Notes: a model not told the origin generated them from the letters alone. 64,000 bases of DNA from Zantedeschia hybrid cultivar (GCA_030544215.1 JARZZO010000003.1:20965879-21029878); one strand, 5' to 3'. Counted from the first letter of the stretch, positions 41,259-54,293 are shown. Translations and numbers: made by a program.

Positions 41259-43462
41259 GCTGCCTCACCTTGGCATCGTCTTTGCAAGGGAGTGAAATGA
41301 AATGGAATGTACTGAAAAGGTGATGCCAAGGTGTGATGAGACACGCTCTTAACATCACATGATTGAAATTTTTCTCAAAATTATCAATGAAGATAGTTCA
41401 AAGAGATCAATGGAATCAATCCTGTCTGGAAGAGGTAGAGAAGGAAATAAAATAAGGTCGATCAACCTCCTCGGAGTGGGAAGTACCCCAGGTCGTAGAC
41501 ACTGTAGGTTTCATCATGGGGAGCGTTTGCCAGCCAATGTGGACGTGCTACAGCCATAATGGATCTTAAAAGAAAACAAGAAATATTGGATAAAGAATCC
41601 AATCAAGGATAGAATTCCAAGGATATCTTTAAGCGAACCTCAAAGATAATCAAGATACTCAATTCAGAATGGAATATTTCATATCATGTTGAAGTTATTT
41701 GATTAATGGTCTGAAATTTAATCAATAATTAATCCTTATCACAATGATTTCAAAGTCCTACATGATGCATGCTGGGCTAAAAGAAAAATATAAAGTCAAA
41801 TAAAATATAAATTAATCAAGGATAATATTGTTAAATTGTCATTAATGAGTCAAGATACCAATTCTTGTAATCTAGTGCTAAGCCGAAGCTCGTTTCTCCA
41901 CGCACCGTTTCACAAAAGTGGAACCATCGTCCTCACTAATTAACAATCAAACGGCCTATCCGTGCGATTAAGAATCCTCTGGAATTATCACTGTTTTTGT
42001 TGTGGGGAACTCAAATTCCAGTTTCATCAAAATTACAGGGTCCTTGACATACTCTAATAAATACTTATCATATAGTAATGCAAATGCTTTACATGAAATA
42101 ATACAAGGGTAGAGATAACCGTCTTTTTAGCCACGGTTGAGACTTCTTGAACTCCTACAGTGGGATCTTCTTGATATTTCCAGCTTTACTCAAGTTTTCT
42201 TGAATTTCAGAAACAGGTTCTGATTGTTCTCTACTCGAATTCCAACTCTATCAATGCCTTGTGTCCTGTATACAACTTGAACAAACATGTTAAGTATCTG
42301 TTTAGGCTTAGCCCCTTGCCTGACCAAATAAATGGTCAATCAATCTTTCCCTTCAATAAATAGTCAAGGGGCATAGCCTTTATTAACAAAGGTAATAATA
42401 ATAATCATACTTAAGCAAAATGCAACATGCAAGCAGACAGATGTTTACTGAAAACAAAAGGAATGAAACACACTAAATGCAACAAGCAGATGCTAATTGA
42501 AATATTTTTGTTGTTTTGAAATATTCATTTTTGTTTGGGGTTTTGAAATATATGCCTTTTTTTTAAAATTTTGACATATGTATTTTTTTTGAATTTTTGA
42601 AACATATGTATTTTTTTTTTATTTTTGACTTATGTATTTTTTTTTTTGATTTTTGACTTATGTATTTTTTTTGGATTTTTGACTTATGTATTTTTTTTTT
42701 TTTTTTGACTAAAAGATCAGCATGGTACTTGGATCAAAAGATCATATTCATTTATTAACTTAATTTCCAAATTGTTCTTTAACAACTTAACTTAAACCCA
42801 TCGTGTTTGAATTTGTGTTTCCATTCGTGATCCCATTTGATGATTTGACCCTTAGTCAATCTAAGCCATTCCTTAAGTTTGGAGTACATTTCTTTAGAAA
42901 GAAAAGATGAATAAGTTTAGAAAGCCCATGAGGAGGTTCCGGAGACTTAAAAATATGTTCCTTTCCTACCCTAATATCCGTTGGGGTTCGGTCATTTCTT
43001 TCCGGGGTATTTATCGACCTTGCGTTCCCTTTTATTTCATTTCATGGCCTTGATGTAACGTTTGTAATGTAATAGCCTTTTTTATTTGACATTTGGCTTT
43101 TTGCCTTGCTTTTTCTTTTCTTTCTTTTCTTTCTGCTTCGGGACGGATCTCCCCCTTTTTTTTATGACGGCCTCCTACTAAGATGGCAGGTATTCTCGGT
43201 AGTCTATTCTAAACCTCGTTCCGACATCATGGACTGAATTTAAAACAAAATTTTTTCTTCAAAAAGAATGATTTGTACTTTACACTTTCGGTCAAGCTTT
43301 CGATATCCTTTAGGACTTGGCATCTCTTGTTACTCACGAATCAAACGTGTCAGTGTGTGCAGTAATGGGCTTGAAGTTAAATTATCCAGACTAATAAGGA
43401 ATTTGAGTTTATAAATTTTCTGATTCCACTGGTCTTTGTACCATACTGATCGACTCTTTAAC
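41259..43462 (-). other. 3' untranslated region of Gypsy C
   Basis: 2.2 kb between the pol stop and the 3' LTR with no gene. It includes the T-rich minisatellite (42500-42712). No strong polypurine tract is visible next to the LTR; the nearest is AAGGTGAGGCAGC on the minus strand. Confidence 0.65.
42500..42712. repeat. T-rich minisatellite in the 3' region of C
   Basis: About six units of roughly 28-32 bp with the order GACTTATGTA, a run of 8-18 T, GATTTTT. Most regular between 42570 and 42712. Confidence 0.8.
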
Positions 43463-46400
43463 CTAAGGGTAGTATTTCTTAAGATGTAAACCATTCCAGG
43501 GATGTTTCAGCTCTTCTCCTTCTGCATTAACAAGACGATAAGCATTACCAGGAAAAGCGTGTGATACAACATAAGGTCCTTCCCAGTTGGGTTGGAGTTT
43601 AGAACGCGGACCACCAGGTTTTACAAAAATTCTTTTAACAACCATTTCACCGACTTTGAACTTACGTTCAATGACTTTCTTTTGATAAAAACATGCTAGT
43701 CTATTTTGATAAACTTTTGCATGATTAGCAGCTGACCATCTTTTCTCGTCTAAAAGTTCCAATTGAGTAAGGAGTGCTTAACGATGTTCATCAATGGAAA
43801 ATTCTTTATTCAATTGTACTCTTAATGACGGTATAAGGATCTCATATGGAACTACCGCCTCCATTCCAAATGTTAAGGAATAAGGAGTTTGTCCAGTAGG
43901 TGTGCGGATTGAAGTTCGGTAGGCCCATAGAGCCTCAACCAATTTTTCTGGCCAATCTGCGAATTTGTTAGATTTGCACGTCTTTTTGATGATTTTTATC
44001 AAAGTCTTATTTGTTTCCTCTGCTTGGCCATTGCCTTGCGGATAATAAGGGGACGAATGATGCAATGCAATTTTATACCTGTTACAGAGGTCCTTCAATT
44101 CCTGTGACACGAACTGCGGTCCGTTGTCGGTGACGATGGTGCTTGGAATTCCAAATCGAGTGATGATGTTCTTCATGATGAACTTGCAGACGGTTGATGC
44201 TTTGATCTCCACGTACGCTTCAGCTTCTGCCCATTTGGTGAAGTATTCCGTTGCCGTGAGAATGAAAGATTTTTGCTTGATGCCGGAATCTGGATTACCA
44301 AGAGGTCCAATAATGTCGAAAGCCCACATGGAGAAAGGCCATGGGGAGGAAACAGGATGGAGTGAAGATGCAGGAGAATGAATTTTGTCGGCGTGAAGTT
44401 GACACTTAGCACACCTACGAACATATCCTACACAGTCTTCTTCCATGGTTGGCCAATAAAATCCTTGTCTAAGGATCTTCTTTGCTAACATCTGTCCATT
44501 GACATGGCCACCACAAACTCCACTATGAGCTCCTTCCATAACCTTCCAAAGCTCATCTTCGTCTAGACATCTCAGAAGAACTCCATCAAAACCTCTCTTA
44601 TACAATGCTCCCCCAACTAGGGTGTATCGTTGAGCAATTCTCCTGATAGCTCTTTTCTCCTCAGTTGTAGCTTCCTCAGGATACGATTGATCTTCACAAT
44701 ATTTTGCGATTTCATAATACTATGGCTTCTATTCATCATCCATCTCTTCTAACAGCTCTATCAACATGATTTCTCTTTTCTCAATGATATCTCCGTCTCT
44801 GACTTTCTTCAGCAACTTCTCCTTAGTTCTAAGAAATGAAGGATCTTTCACGGCGGGTGAAAGACGCCTATGAACTATGATTGATTCGGATTGTTTGCTG
44901 ATTGGAAAATCAAGAGAAGATGCAAGTGAAGCTAGAGCGTCAGCTAAGATGTTTTGATTCCTAGGGACATGGACAAAGATCAATTTCGTGAAAAGCTTTG
45001 AGTAAGCAGAAGTAAGTTCTTGATAAGGCTTGAGCTTGGGATCGAGAGTTCGATACTTGGTCAACACTTGGCGAAGAATCAGTTGGCTATCACCTACGAT
45101 CCTAAGTTTGGTGGCACCATGAAAATGAGCATCCTCGAGGCCAGCAAGAAGTGCCTCGTATTCAGCAATATTGTTGGTGACTGGAAAATCAAGCTGAAAG
45201 GCTTGTGGAATGGTGATACCTTCAGGTGATAACAGAACAATACCGATCCCTTTTCCATGAGAATTCAGAGATCCGTCAAAATGCAGAGTCCACATATCAT
45301 CTCTGATTTGATTTACGGACATCAGTTCCTCATCCGGAAACTCTGATCGAACTGGATCAAATCGAGGAAGGGGATGATGAGCGAGATGTTCTGCTATGGC
45401 ATAGCCCTTGATCGCTTTCTGTTGAATGTAAATGATGTCGAATTGAGATAGAAAGCTTTGCCATCGCGCTAACCTATTAGTAAGAACAGATTTCTCCAGA
45501 AGGAATTTGATCGGATTCATCCTAGCGATGAGATGGACTTCATGGGCCAGAAAATAATGCTTCAATTTCTGCACAACCCAAACCAATGCTGCACATGTTT
45601 TCTCCATCGCCGTATATCTCTGTTCAGCGGGGTTGAGAAGTTTAGAGAGATAATAGGCTGCCCTCTCTTTTCCTTCTTCATCTTCTTGTGCTAGGACAGC
45701 CCCCACTGCATCATCCAGGACTGAAATGTAAAGTATCAATGGCTTGCCTGGAGATGGTGGTCTCAAAACAGGAGGACTTGCTAAATAGTTCTTTCATCCA
45801 TCGAATGCCTCCTGACACTTATCGTCCCAATCGAATTTGACTCCCGGCTTGGTAAGCTCGTAAAACGGCTTACACCTTTGTGAGTGCTGGGAGACAAAGC
45901 GGCGAATAAATTGCAACCTCCCGATTAATCCTCTCAACTCTTTCAAGTTTTTGGGAGGTGGCATTTCTCTAATAGCCTTCGCCTTATTAGGATCGATCTC
46001 AATTCCCCGTTTACTGACAATGAATCCAAGCAATTTTCCTGAAGATACCCCGAATACACATTTCTTGGGGTTCATCTTTAACTGATATTCTCTTGATCTC
46101 TCTAATACCCTTGCCAAAACTTTGGCGTGCTCAGCCTTTGTTTTCGATTTAACCAATAAGTCATCCACATACACTTCCAGATCTATGTGCATCATGTCAT
46201 GAAATATTGCCATCATGGCCCTCTGATAAGTGGCTCCAGCATTCTTTAATCCAAATGGCATGACAACATAACAGTATGTTCCCCAACGTGTAGTGAATGA
46301 CGTTTTCTCTTGATCTTCTTCTGCCAGCTTAATCTGATTATATCCTGAAAATCCATCCATAAATGATAAAGTCTCATAGCCAGCAGTATTATCGATGAGT

Positions 46401-47323
46401 ACATCAATATGAGGCAATGGAAAATCGTCTTTAGGACACGCCCGGTTCAAATCGCGGAAGTCAATGCAAATTCTGACATTCCCGTCCTTCTTCGTAACCG
46501 GGACTATATTGGCCACCCATTGTGGATAAAGGACAACTCTAATAAATTTGGCTTTATGCAATTTGTCGACTTCTTCCTTCATCTTTAAAGCCATTTGTGG
46601 GTGGAATCGCCTTAATTTCTGTTTGACCGGGCTAGCTCCTTCCTTTAACGTAAATCTGTGTTCAACTAAAGATGAGTCTAACCTTGGCATATCCTCATAA
46701 CTCCAGGTGAAAGTGTCCTTATAGTCCTTGAGAACTTGTACCATTTCCTTTTCATCCTCTGTAGAAAGATTTTTACTGACGAGGACAACCTTAGGTTCGT
46801 CTTCAGTCCCTAAATTAATTTCTTTGGTGGGCTCTTCTACGGCCGCTGAGGGTTCATCAAATCTCTTCACTCCACTGGCATATGCCTCAGCCGCGTCCTC
46901 GTCATCTTCCTCAATGGGGTCCTTTTCATGTACTAATTCATATACTCCGTACCCATCATTGACTAACTCATCGTTCATACAATCTTCTGGCATCTGAATT
47001 GGATTTTCTAAAAACTGAGGGATCAGAGAGCAAAAAAAGCACTTATCAGCTAGGTCCTGGAGGTATCTATCCGGAATTTGCCTACCCTTAGGCTTCCTAG
47101 ACTTCCTAACCTGACTAGACTGCCTAACTTCACTATCATAACCTAACGAAGACGAAGCAGGATAAAAATCCTGGGATACAAGTGGAAATACAAGAGAATC
47201 CTCCCGAGGGGAGGGACAGAGTAAATCTAGAAGAGAATCTTGACCGAAGGACCCGCACGGCGGGGTGCAATCGGACAAGTAAGATGTTTCCTCAATGAGG
47301 ATTTGGGAAGAATTTGTTGCCAA
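43463..47323 (-). pseudogene. Gypsy C RT, dual RNase H and integrase
   Basis: One reading frame with three in-frame stops. RT (residues about 250-440 of the first 509-codon segment) contains VTKKDGNVRICIDF and YVDD near 46157. A stop follows at 45791-45793. The next segment (45766-44729) holds a first RNase H and a second, archaeal-type RNase H (LHFDGSLNSHGKG near 45270, then EYEALLAG). After a stop at 44726-44728 comes integrase (44605-43778), with HSGVCGGHVNGQ ... CAKC finger, AFDIIGP and VTDNGPQF motifs. After a stop at 43775-43777 comes a C-terminal segment (43762-43463) with an NWEGPYVV chromo/SH3-like tail. The frame is the same as gag-protease. The dual RNase H places it in the Tat clade. 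Confidence 0.92.
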
Positions 47324-48084
47324 ATTGGCGTTTTTTTTTGGACAATGAAAGAATTAAACATAAAGCAGGAGTGAATACAAATTGGAGGAAAATCAGACGG
47401 AGGAAGTGGCACCAAAGCCAGAGGATTAGGGGGATCATATAGTAATATGTCCCAGATCAAATTATACAACCTCTCTAGATCGAGAGGAGGTTGTGGTATA
47501 ATGTCCCGAGGGGACAGAGTAATCATGATGGGCGGAGCCCGTGGAATATCTTCAATTATGACCCGCGACCAAGTCGGGGTCAAGAGTAGTGTACGAAAAA
47601 GAGTATGGAGCATAAAGACATGTGAAGGATAAGTCCCCCTCCAGAGCAGATCTGTTGTATAACCAGCTTCATAGGGGTCATCTGGCTCCCCTTCGTCAGT
47701 CTCTTCAGACAGCAGTATCTGCTTGTCAAATATGGCACCAGGGCTTTCAATCAGCTCATCAATCTGCGGCGGCCACTTAGGTTCTGCAGGATCCAGGAAT
47801 AGTCTGTTCAGTGCAATATAGAGGTCCCTCAGGTCGAACCACCTGTACCATTCACATTCGGGATCATGAAATTTCCTCCTTTTCATAGGCCGCAGAGTCT
47901 CCAAGGATTGGTACGTAAGTAGTTCAGAGCAATGTCTGGCCAAGTCCCTCCCATATATATCATGGAAGTCAAAACAGGAAGTAATGACCACCGTGTTGTC
48001 GTAGCTAAGTATGGGCCCTTTCACAAAGTGTGTACACAGGGTCCATGTTAGGGGTTCTCGGCCTTCTTTGGGTGGTGTAGACAT
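47227..48084 (-). CDS. 285-codon ORF of unknown function between protease and RT of Gypsy C
   Basis: Open for 285 codons in a different frame from both neighbours, overlapping the end of gag-protease (to 48005) and the start of the RT frame (47323). Composition looks protein-like: WYRWFDLRDLYIALNRLF, acidic EETDEGEPDD, and several Trp-Pro words, with no low complexity. I do not recognise a family. In Ogre elements an intron lies at this position between gag-pro and RT, so part of this segment could be intronic. Alternatives are a separately translated accessory protein, or old compensating frameshifts in the polyprotein linker. The first ATG (48084) is taken as the start only by default. Confidence 0.45.
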   Translation of the reverse strand: MSTPPKEGREPLTWTLCTHFVKGPILSYDNTVVITSCFDFHDIYGRDLARHCSELLTYQSLETLRPMKRRKFHDPECEWYRWFDLRDLYIALNRLFLDPAEPKWPPQIDELIESPGAIFDKQILLSEETDEGEPDDPYEAGYTTDLLWRGTYPSHVFMLHTLFRTLLLTPTWSRVIIEDIPRAPPIMITLSPRDIIPQPPLDLERLYNLIWDILLYDPPNPLALVPLPPSDFPPICIHSCFMFNSFIVQKKTPIWQQILPKSSLRKHLTCPIAPRRAGPSVKILF

Positions 48085-51000
48085 TGCCTCCCAGATTTTC
48101 GGACCTTCTTTGATTTCTGCTTGCTGCTCGATGATTTCTGACAGGAGTGGTCCTGCCTTGCAATTGTGTGCCCAGACCTTTTCTAGGCTCGTAGCCGTTG
48201 TTCATCATAATCCTCCATCCTGGGGTACTCATGCACTTCCCCCTTTTGATAGCATCTAATGGGTATGGAGAAATAGTGGAGGCTTTTAGAGGATCAGCCA
48301 CTGGACGGTAGACCTGTAATACCGACAGAAAAGGTTGCCGGCCAGGTAAAACAGCAGACTTGATGTTCAAGGTATGAGCAGCAGCAAGGATCGGCATGCT
48401 CGTTACTTTAATTATTCGTCCTTTGTAAGGAAATTTGAGGCATTGATGATTCGTAGAAGGAATCGCCTCAAGAGTTTTAATATAAGGACGACCTAAAATG
48501 ACATTTATGGAAGGGTCGATTTCCAGGATGTGAAATTCGACCTCTGCATGACTTACAGGGCCCAGCTCCACCTTTAAATAAACCATTCCCAGAGGGGAGC
48601 GGGTAGAATTGTCATATGCTGTCACTGAGATGGGGCTGGGCAGCCATTTCTCTTTGGGCACACCGCACAGCTCCAGGGTCTTCGGAGGTAGAACATTGAT
48701 TGAAGCCCCTGTGTCGACCAGGCATGCATCCACGGCCTTCTTACAGATGTTGACCGTGATACTCAGAGCCATGCTTCTGGCTGCCGGCGGTGCTAGTTCC
48801 GTTGTATGAAATGTAATGGAGGGCTGATCCCCCTGAGGAACTAGTAGTGCTGCAATTTTCTCTACCGGCACGTCTTCATTGACCATCACCTTATGCAGAT
48901 ATTCCATTAAAGCTTCTTGGTGACTCTTGGATCTTTTGATCAGTTCGAGTATAGTGATCAGTGCCGGTGTCCGATCTAGGTGTTTCAACAAGTCATATTG
49001 AGTGCCTGGTGCACTCTCTTCATTATGGGCTTCCTCAGTCGGCTGTGATGGACCGTCTCTTACTGTGGACTGGGGAAAGACCTTGTTGAAAATCCTTCCA
49101 CTCCGGAGCGCGTGTTCCTCAACCGTGGAGGATCCAGGTGACACTTTAAGTACCGCAGGGTTGGATGGTGCGGATGACGTAGAGGGTTGGTATGTAGGTG
49201 ATGGCGTAGGGTTAGGTGGTGATGGCGTAGGGTTAGGTGGTGATGGCGCGGTGCGGATTAGAGGCCTAGAGGGTTGGATGGTGGATGGGTAAGTGGTTGG
49301 TGAAGTGGGGAATGGTACGCGTAATAGCGGTCTAGATGGTAAGGGGATATCTGAATAGGTGGTGGTGGTAGCGGGTGAAGTAGGAAATGGTATGCGTAGT
49401 AATGGCCTGGATGGTAGGAGGGGCGCGTTATTAGTTTGCGGGGGGTTATATGATGGAGGCATAGTGGTGCGGGGCGTAATGGGTCTAAGGAAGGTGGGTA
49501 GCGGTAATGGATTATTGGGCGTGGGTGAGTGATATGTGGGTGTGGGTATAGGGGTGATAGTAACGGGTTGTGGTCTGGGTATGTGGATGGTGCGGCGTGG
49601 TGGTTGCTCTGCGGTACTTGGAACGTGACCCGTTGAACAAAGAGAGGAAGAGTCCTCTATTCTCCACTGCTGCCCACGACCAGTCTCAGACTGACTGTTC
49701 GTCAGAATGGGAGCAACTTGGTTTTGGTTCTGGTGCTCCGGGAGTGGATTCTGCACTATGCCCATGTTGGGTGGTGCTGCTGCTTGCGCCGGTGGTCTTG
49801 CTTGCTGCTGCTGCTGCTGCGGTCTCCTCGCCTTCAGGGCTGTTATGTACTTTTTCATCTCCTCCCAGTCTATGCCGCCCTGCTCATTGAGATCATGAAT
49901 ATAATCTCTGAACTGAAAGCAGGTGTCAATGGTATGCCCAGGTTGCCTGTGGAAGTAGCAATACCTAGACGTATCGGCATTTTGAGGCCAGACGGCCTTC
50001 TCCCTCGGCAAAACTAAGGCATTGGCTGCCATTAAAGCGCTGAAGATATCCGCCAACGATTCTGGGAGGGCCGGGTATTCTGCCCTCTTCGGGCCTGGAG
50101 GTCTCCTCTGCTGGTTGTAGTCACCAGGAGGAGGGACATTGTGGTACGCCGGTGGTGCGCGCGGCTGGTACTGTGGCTGTTGCTGCTGCTGATACTGCTG
50201 CTGAGGGGGCTGCTGGTACTGCTGTTGCCGTTGCGGCTGTTGCTGTAGCTATTGCTGGTTCTGATTCGCCTGCTGGGGCCGCTGGTACTGCTGTTGGTAA
50301 TGGGGGTTCTGCTGCTGCCTATACCCTTGTTGGTTCGGCTGCGGTGGCCTCTGGTACTGCTGCTGGTTCCTCACGAACTGGGGCGAGTTATTGTTATTCA
50401 TGGTACTGACTTGCTCGTGAGAGAGCGTGCCCTCAGTAGTTGGACCTGTACTGGGAGAATTTGGCACTGCAGGCTTCCGAGGTGGAGGCCTGCTAGGTCT
50501 GTGAGGATCAAAAACGCTAGAGAACGTAGCGTCCTTGAAGGCATTCTGGCAGTATCGTGCGCTTTCATAGAGCTCTGCCATGTTAGTCAAATTGTTCAAG
50601 GAGAGGACTAGCTTGAACTGGGGCGTGGTGTTAGAAATTAACATTTTCACTTGTTCAGATTCGGACAAGTGATCTTTCACCTTTTCAGCCAGGCCCCGCC
50701 ACCTGTCAGCAAAACTGACAAACTCCTCATCCGGTTTCATCTTTTCTGCAATGAGGTCCGTGATAGACAAGGAGGGTGCAACTCTGTCCTGGTATCGTTG
50801 GATAAATTTGCGTGAAACGATACCGTAATCCTCTACTTCGGAGGGTTCCAGAGAAAAGAACCACTCGAGGGCTGGTCCCTCTAGAGATCTCCTGAACAAG
50901 AAGGCCAATGACCTCTTATCATTCTGCCAGAAAGAGGATTCGTACATGAACTCCTTCAGATGCGTGAAGGGGTTACCAGTACCGTTATACTTTCGATACA

Positions 51001-51877
51001 CTGGCATTTCAGAGGGTGGCAGATGGAATACTGGCAGGCTCGGTAGACTAATTTCTGGCACAGCTTTAACCCCCATCATCTTCTGGAGGTTGTTGAATTG
51101 TTCATCCATGCGCTCCATCTTGGCCAGCAACGCTTGCGTGGTCAGATCTGCCTGGAGAGGAGGAGGAGGTGGAAGTACCTGATAGGCCTGCTGCCTAGAG
51201 TACGTTGGACAAGGAGGATAATAAGGATGAGGTCCGGCAGAGCTTCCGCCATGCCCGAGGGCATTTTGATAAATAGGCGTTTGCGGTCTAGCCGGTTGCC
51301 TAGATGATGAAAGTTGTGGCCCAGTTGGCCGAGAAGCAATATAAAGGCCTTCCATGGCCTGATGGATATAAGGAGGAGGAGGAGGAGGTTGTTGAGTAAC
51401 AACAGGGGGAGCCATAGGGTTCGGCTCAGCAGGCTGCACGGGTGCCTTCCCCTTCAAAATAGACTGGATGGCCTCGAACTGCTGAGGATCCAGTCGGGAG
51501 GCAAGAACTCCCAGGGCGTTGACGAGATCCATAGGATCGGAGGATGAGGGATCATGCTGATTCATGTCCCCCTCTAGATCAGGATTAGGGATCGCATATT
51601 CATGCGGGGGAAGATCAGGATATTGGTCGTGTGGATGAAAAAGAGGAGTTCGGACATTCCCGTCATGTCGAACTGGAATGGGGACAGAATTACGGGAGGC
51701 ATCAGCATCTCTCCCGCTCTCATAGTTGAAGTCTGAATCGCGAGGGGCATTAGCATCTCCCTCGTAGTTGATGATGGCGTCTTGGGCCATACTCAAGTCT
51801 CTGCCTGATCGCAGCAACATGATATTAGATTCCCTTTTCAAAGATTTAATCAAACAAGTTGTACAGAGATTAATCAA
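48005..51877 (-). pseudogene. Gypsy C gag-protease
   Basis: Frame from ATG 51877 (an alternative start, MLLRSGRDL, is at about 51820). The gag core (about residues 300-440) contains FTHLKEFMYESSFW and AEKVKDHLSESEQVKM. A Gln-rich linker follows, with an in-frame stop at 50246-50248. After that come a C/H finger (YCYFHRQPGHTIDTC near 49960), a Pro-rich stretch, the protease motif CLVDTGASINVL near 48720, and a G-patch-like word (NGYEPRKGLGTQLQGR) near 48200. It ends at 48005. The frame is the same as RT but separated from it by about 680 nt. Confidence 0.9.
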
Positions 51878-52310
51878 ACAAGTGGATGCTTAACGTGATT
51901 TTAGGGTTCCTTGTTGAGTTATTTGAATTGGATTAAACCACAATTTCGCTCAGGGAAAGAATCCTAATTTCAGTTCAGTTTCCACCGTTATTGTCTAGGG
52001 TTCTCTCTCACAACGCTTTCGGAATCTAGCCGGGACTTCAATTGGTACAACCAGCCCGATGATCAAGGAGGAATACCTTGATTTTGGGGACTTATGGAGG
52101 TCTCAACGTCAACTTCTCTAGTCTGATCAAGGGACCAACCCAATCAGAGAGAGTTGCTGACGTCGAGTAATGTGTTCCTAAGAAGAGGAGGGTTTTCGCC
52201 TCAATGCGTATGCCCTGCGGCCTGGATGGCATCTAATGCTTAATAAAATAATGGGTAGCTAGCACTCAAAACACAGAAATCTGGAAACTGAAAAATAATT
52301 AAGAAACTGT

Positions 52311-52553
52311 CTGAATCGCGTCGATGGTGGTCGACGCTATTCAACACAGAGCTTAATTCTTTCGCAGAAACAGATCTGAAAAATAACTAAAAAACTGTCT
52401 GAATAGCGTCGATGGTGGTCGACGCTATTCAACACAGAACTTAATTATTTCGCAGAAACAGATGCAAACAGCAGAGAAAGTCTGAAGACTAAAAGGCGTC
52501 TGTGTGTGCTGACGCGGTTTTGAAACGCGTCAGTGCTCCTGGACGCTTTTTAG
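52311..52553. promoter_or_regulatory. dyad-module cluster in the leader of C
   Basis: Modules at 52311-52344, 52399-52432, 52489-52522 and 52520-52553 (the last two form a 65-bp double). Starts are 88 and 90 bp apart, the same period as in U3. The second module is a perfect inverted repeat in its inner ten bases (GAATAGCGTC and GACGCTATTC). Confidence 0.85.
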
Positions 52554-52922
52554 TTCGCAGAAACAGATTTGCAGGAGGATTTTCTGGGTTGAATCCTCCT
52601 CAAATAAGGTAAAAAGCAGTAAACAATCGAGTTATGCAAAGATTTTTAGTTTCAGATTTTAAACAGGATGATTTACTAACTAAACAACTAGAAAATCACT
52701 CAATCACACATCATTTTTATCACAAAAACAGCTTTTTTTGAACTAATCAAGGGGAGGGCAAGATCTTGCCACTGGGGTGTGCACGTGGTGCACGAGGGAA
52801 ATTAATTAAACTAAACACTCACCAATTGGTGAGGACGTGTCGAGAGACACAAATGGTGCACCGTGGGTGCCCGATATGATGATAGCAAGAACAAAAAGAA
52901 ACTAAAAGACGGCGAGACCAAG

Positions 52923-52942
52923 TCCCACCGTGATCGCCAAAA
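52923..52942 (-). other. primer binding site region of Gypsy C
   Basis: On the minus strand, TTTTGGCGATCACGGTGGGA starts four bases inside the LTR border. It resembles the TTTGGCGAC-type primer sites of related plant Gypsy elements. The tRNA is not assigned. The same word is present in E. Confidence 0.65.
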
Positions 52943-52946
52943 GAGC

Positions 52947-54288
52947 TGTAGGTGCTGAAAATACTCGTGTGATTAATATGAAAAATCTATGTTGTTTAGT
53001 GTAAACTAACCTATTAAAAACAGCAACTAAAGTGCAGTGATCGCCAGAAACTTTTAACTAAAAAGTTTCAAAAGAGGGTTTTGATCGCCTACCTGTTTGA
53101 ACGCGGAAGATTGAGTCCTTGGTTCCCCTCCTTCAGCCGGCTGAAGAAAGAGAGCCCTTTCTTTGTTCTTTTGTTCTTGCTGTTAAGGTTGAGGTTGATG
53201 ATCGTCCAGAAGTCCTTCTGGCTTGGTGCTTGATTTCTCCCTTTTGATCTCTTGTTGTTGTTGTTGAGTGCAGCAGAGACAGAGAAAGAAAAACGAAATG
53301 AAGAAACACTGATGAGAATTTAAATGGAAGTAATATTAAAACTAACCATGATTATAAACATGCTTAAACAGCAACTCACTTGTTTAGTTGGCTTTGAAAC
53401 CCCTTTAAAACATATGGGTTTTGGAAAATTAATGCTGTGGTGTGTGTTGCATGAAGAGAATATGAAGCATGAAACTAATGAAGATGTAAAATGAAATTCA
53501 AAAATGAAACACTTATGCCCAATTGGTTTGAAGCCTTGAAAGGATGAAGATCGTGAAAGGGATGCCGACTTCTGGAAATGGCAGCGCTCCGGCGTTCCAA
53601 CGTGGTTGCTTCGATCTTCAAATCGCTATAACGCTATGGCTCAACTCAATTCAATTCTCTCTCTCTCTTTTTTTTTAACTCTTTGATATGCAAGGTATTT
53701 ATAGACTTTTTCTGCGTTCGCGATTAACATAGAAAAATCTAGGATTTATCTACCTTAACCGATAGATAATTACTGATTAATTCATCTTTATCTGTAATTA
53801 TCTAAAACGCGTCCACCATGGATGACGCCTTTCAGATTAATTAAGATAAGGATAAATATCCGGGAAAAACTTATCTTTATCTTTATTAGCTAAAACGCGT
53901 CCACCTGTGTAGACGTCTTTTACACTAATTAAGATAAGGATAAACATCCGGAAGAGAAGTTAAAATAGCCTAGGAAACCTAAAACGCGTCGACCTTCGAA
54001 GACGCCTTTTAGCTAATAAATCAATTAATTAAAATTCAAATTTAAACGCTAAAATAGGAATAAACTCTAAATCGCGTCCACATGGGTCGACGCCTTTTAG
54101 GATTCTTCATATTTTAACTGAAATTTGAGCTAAAATCAATTCAATTGATTAACTTAAACATGTCTGTTAAACCCGACACCCAAAAATATCAATAAAAATT
54201 AATCAATGATTAATTATCAGACCATTATGAGGCATTATTATATGATACGAAATTTACTCGAAATGACGTCAAAATTAGCGTGTCTACA
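52947..54288 (-). repeat. 5' LTR of Gypsy C
   Basis: 1342 bp, nearly identical to the 3' copy. TATA box at 53694-53705 (minus strand). Confidence 0.95.
53802..54186. promoter_or_regulatory. dyad-module array in U3 of C (5' LTR)
   Basis: Modules at 53802-53835, 53890-53923, 53979-54012 and 54067-54100, with a decayed fifth at about 54153-54186. Upstream of the TATA box in transcription order. Confidence 0.88.
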
Positions 54289-54293
54289 GCGGC

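Larger units (their letters stand above)
51878..52946 (-). other. leader of Gypsy C
   Basis: 1.07 kb between the 5' LTR and gag without an ORF of note. It carries the primer site next to the LTR and a transcribed cluster of dyad modules (52311-52553). The end near the LTR matches the leader of E. Confidence 0.8.
39914..54288 (-). mobile_element. Gypsy element C (Tat/Ogre-like), complete, 14.4 kb
   Basis: LTRs at 39914-41258 (1345 bp, 3' copy) and 52947-54288 (1342 bp, 5' copy), with perfect target duplications gcggc (39909-39913 and 54289-54293). In transcription order: 5' LTR, primer site, 1.07-kb leader with dyad modules, gag-protease (51877-48005), a frame-shifted 285-codon ORF (48084-47227), RT-RNase H-integrase (47323-43463), a 2.2-kb 3' region and the 3' LTR. 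I count about 20 LTR differences by eye (about 1.5%), so it is younger than Copia L. Confidence 0.95.

Noticed and set aside
52311..52553. Dyad modules as classical as-1 / TGACG bZIP sites
   Set aside because: The base before GACG is not consistently T and the spacing differs from the usual as-1 pair. Kept only as a remote alternative.
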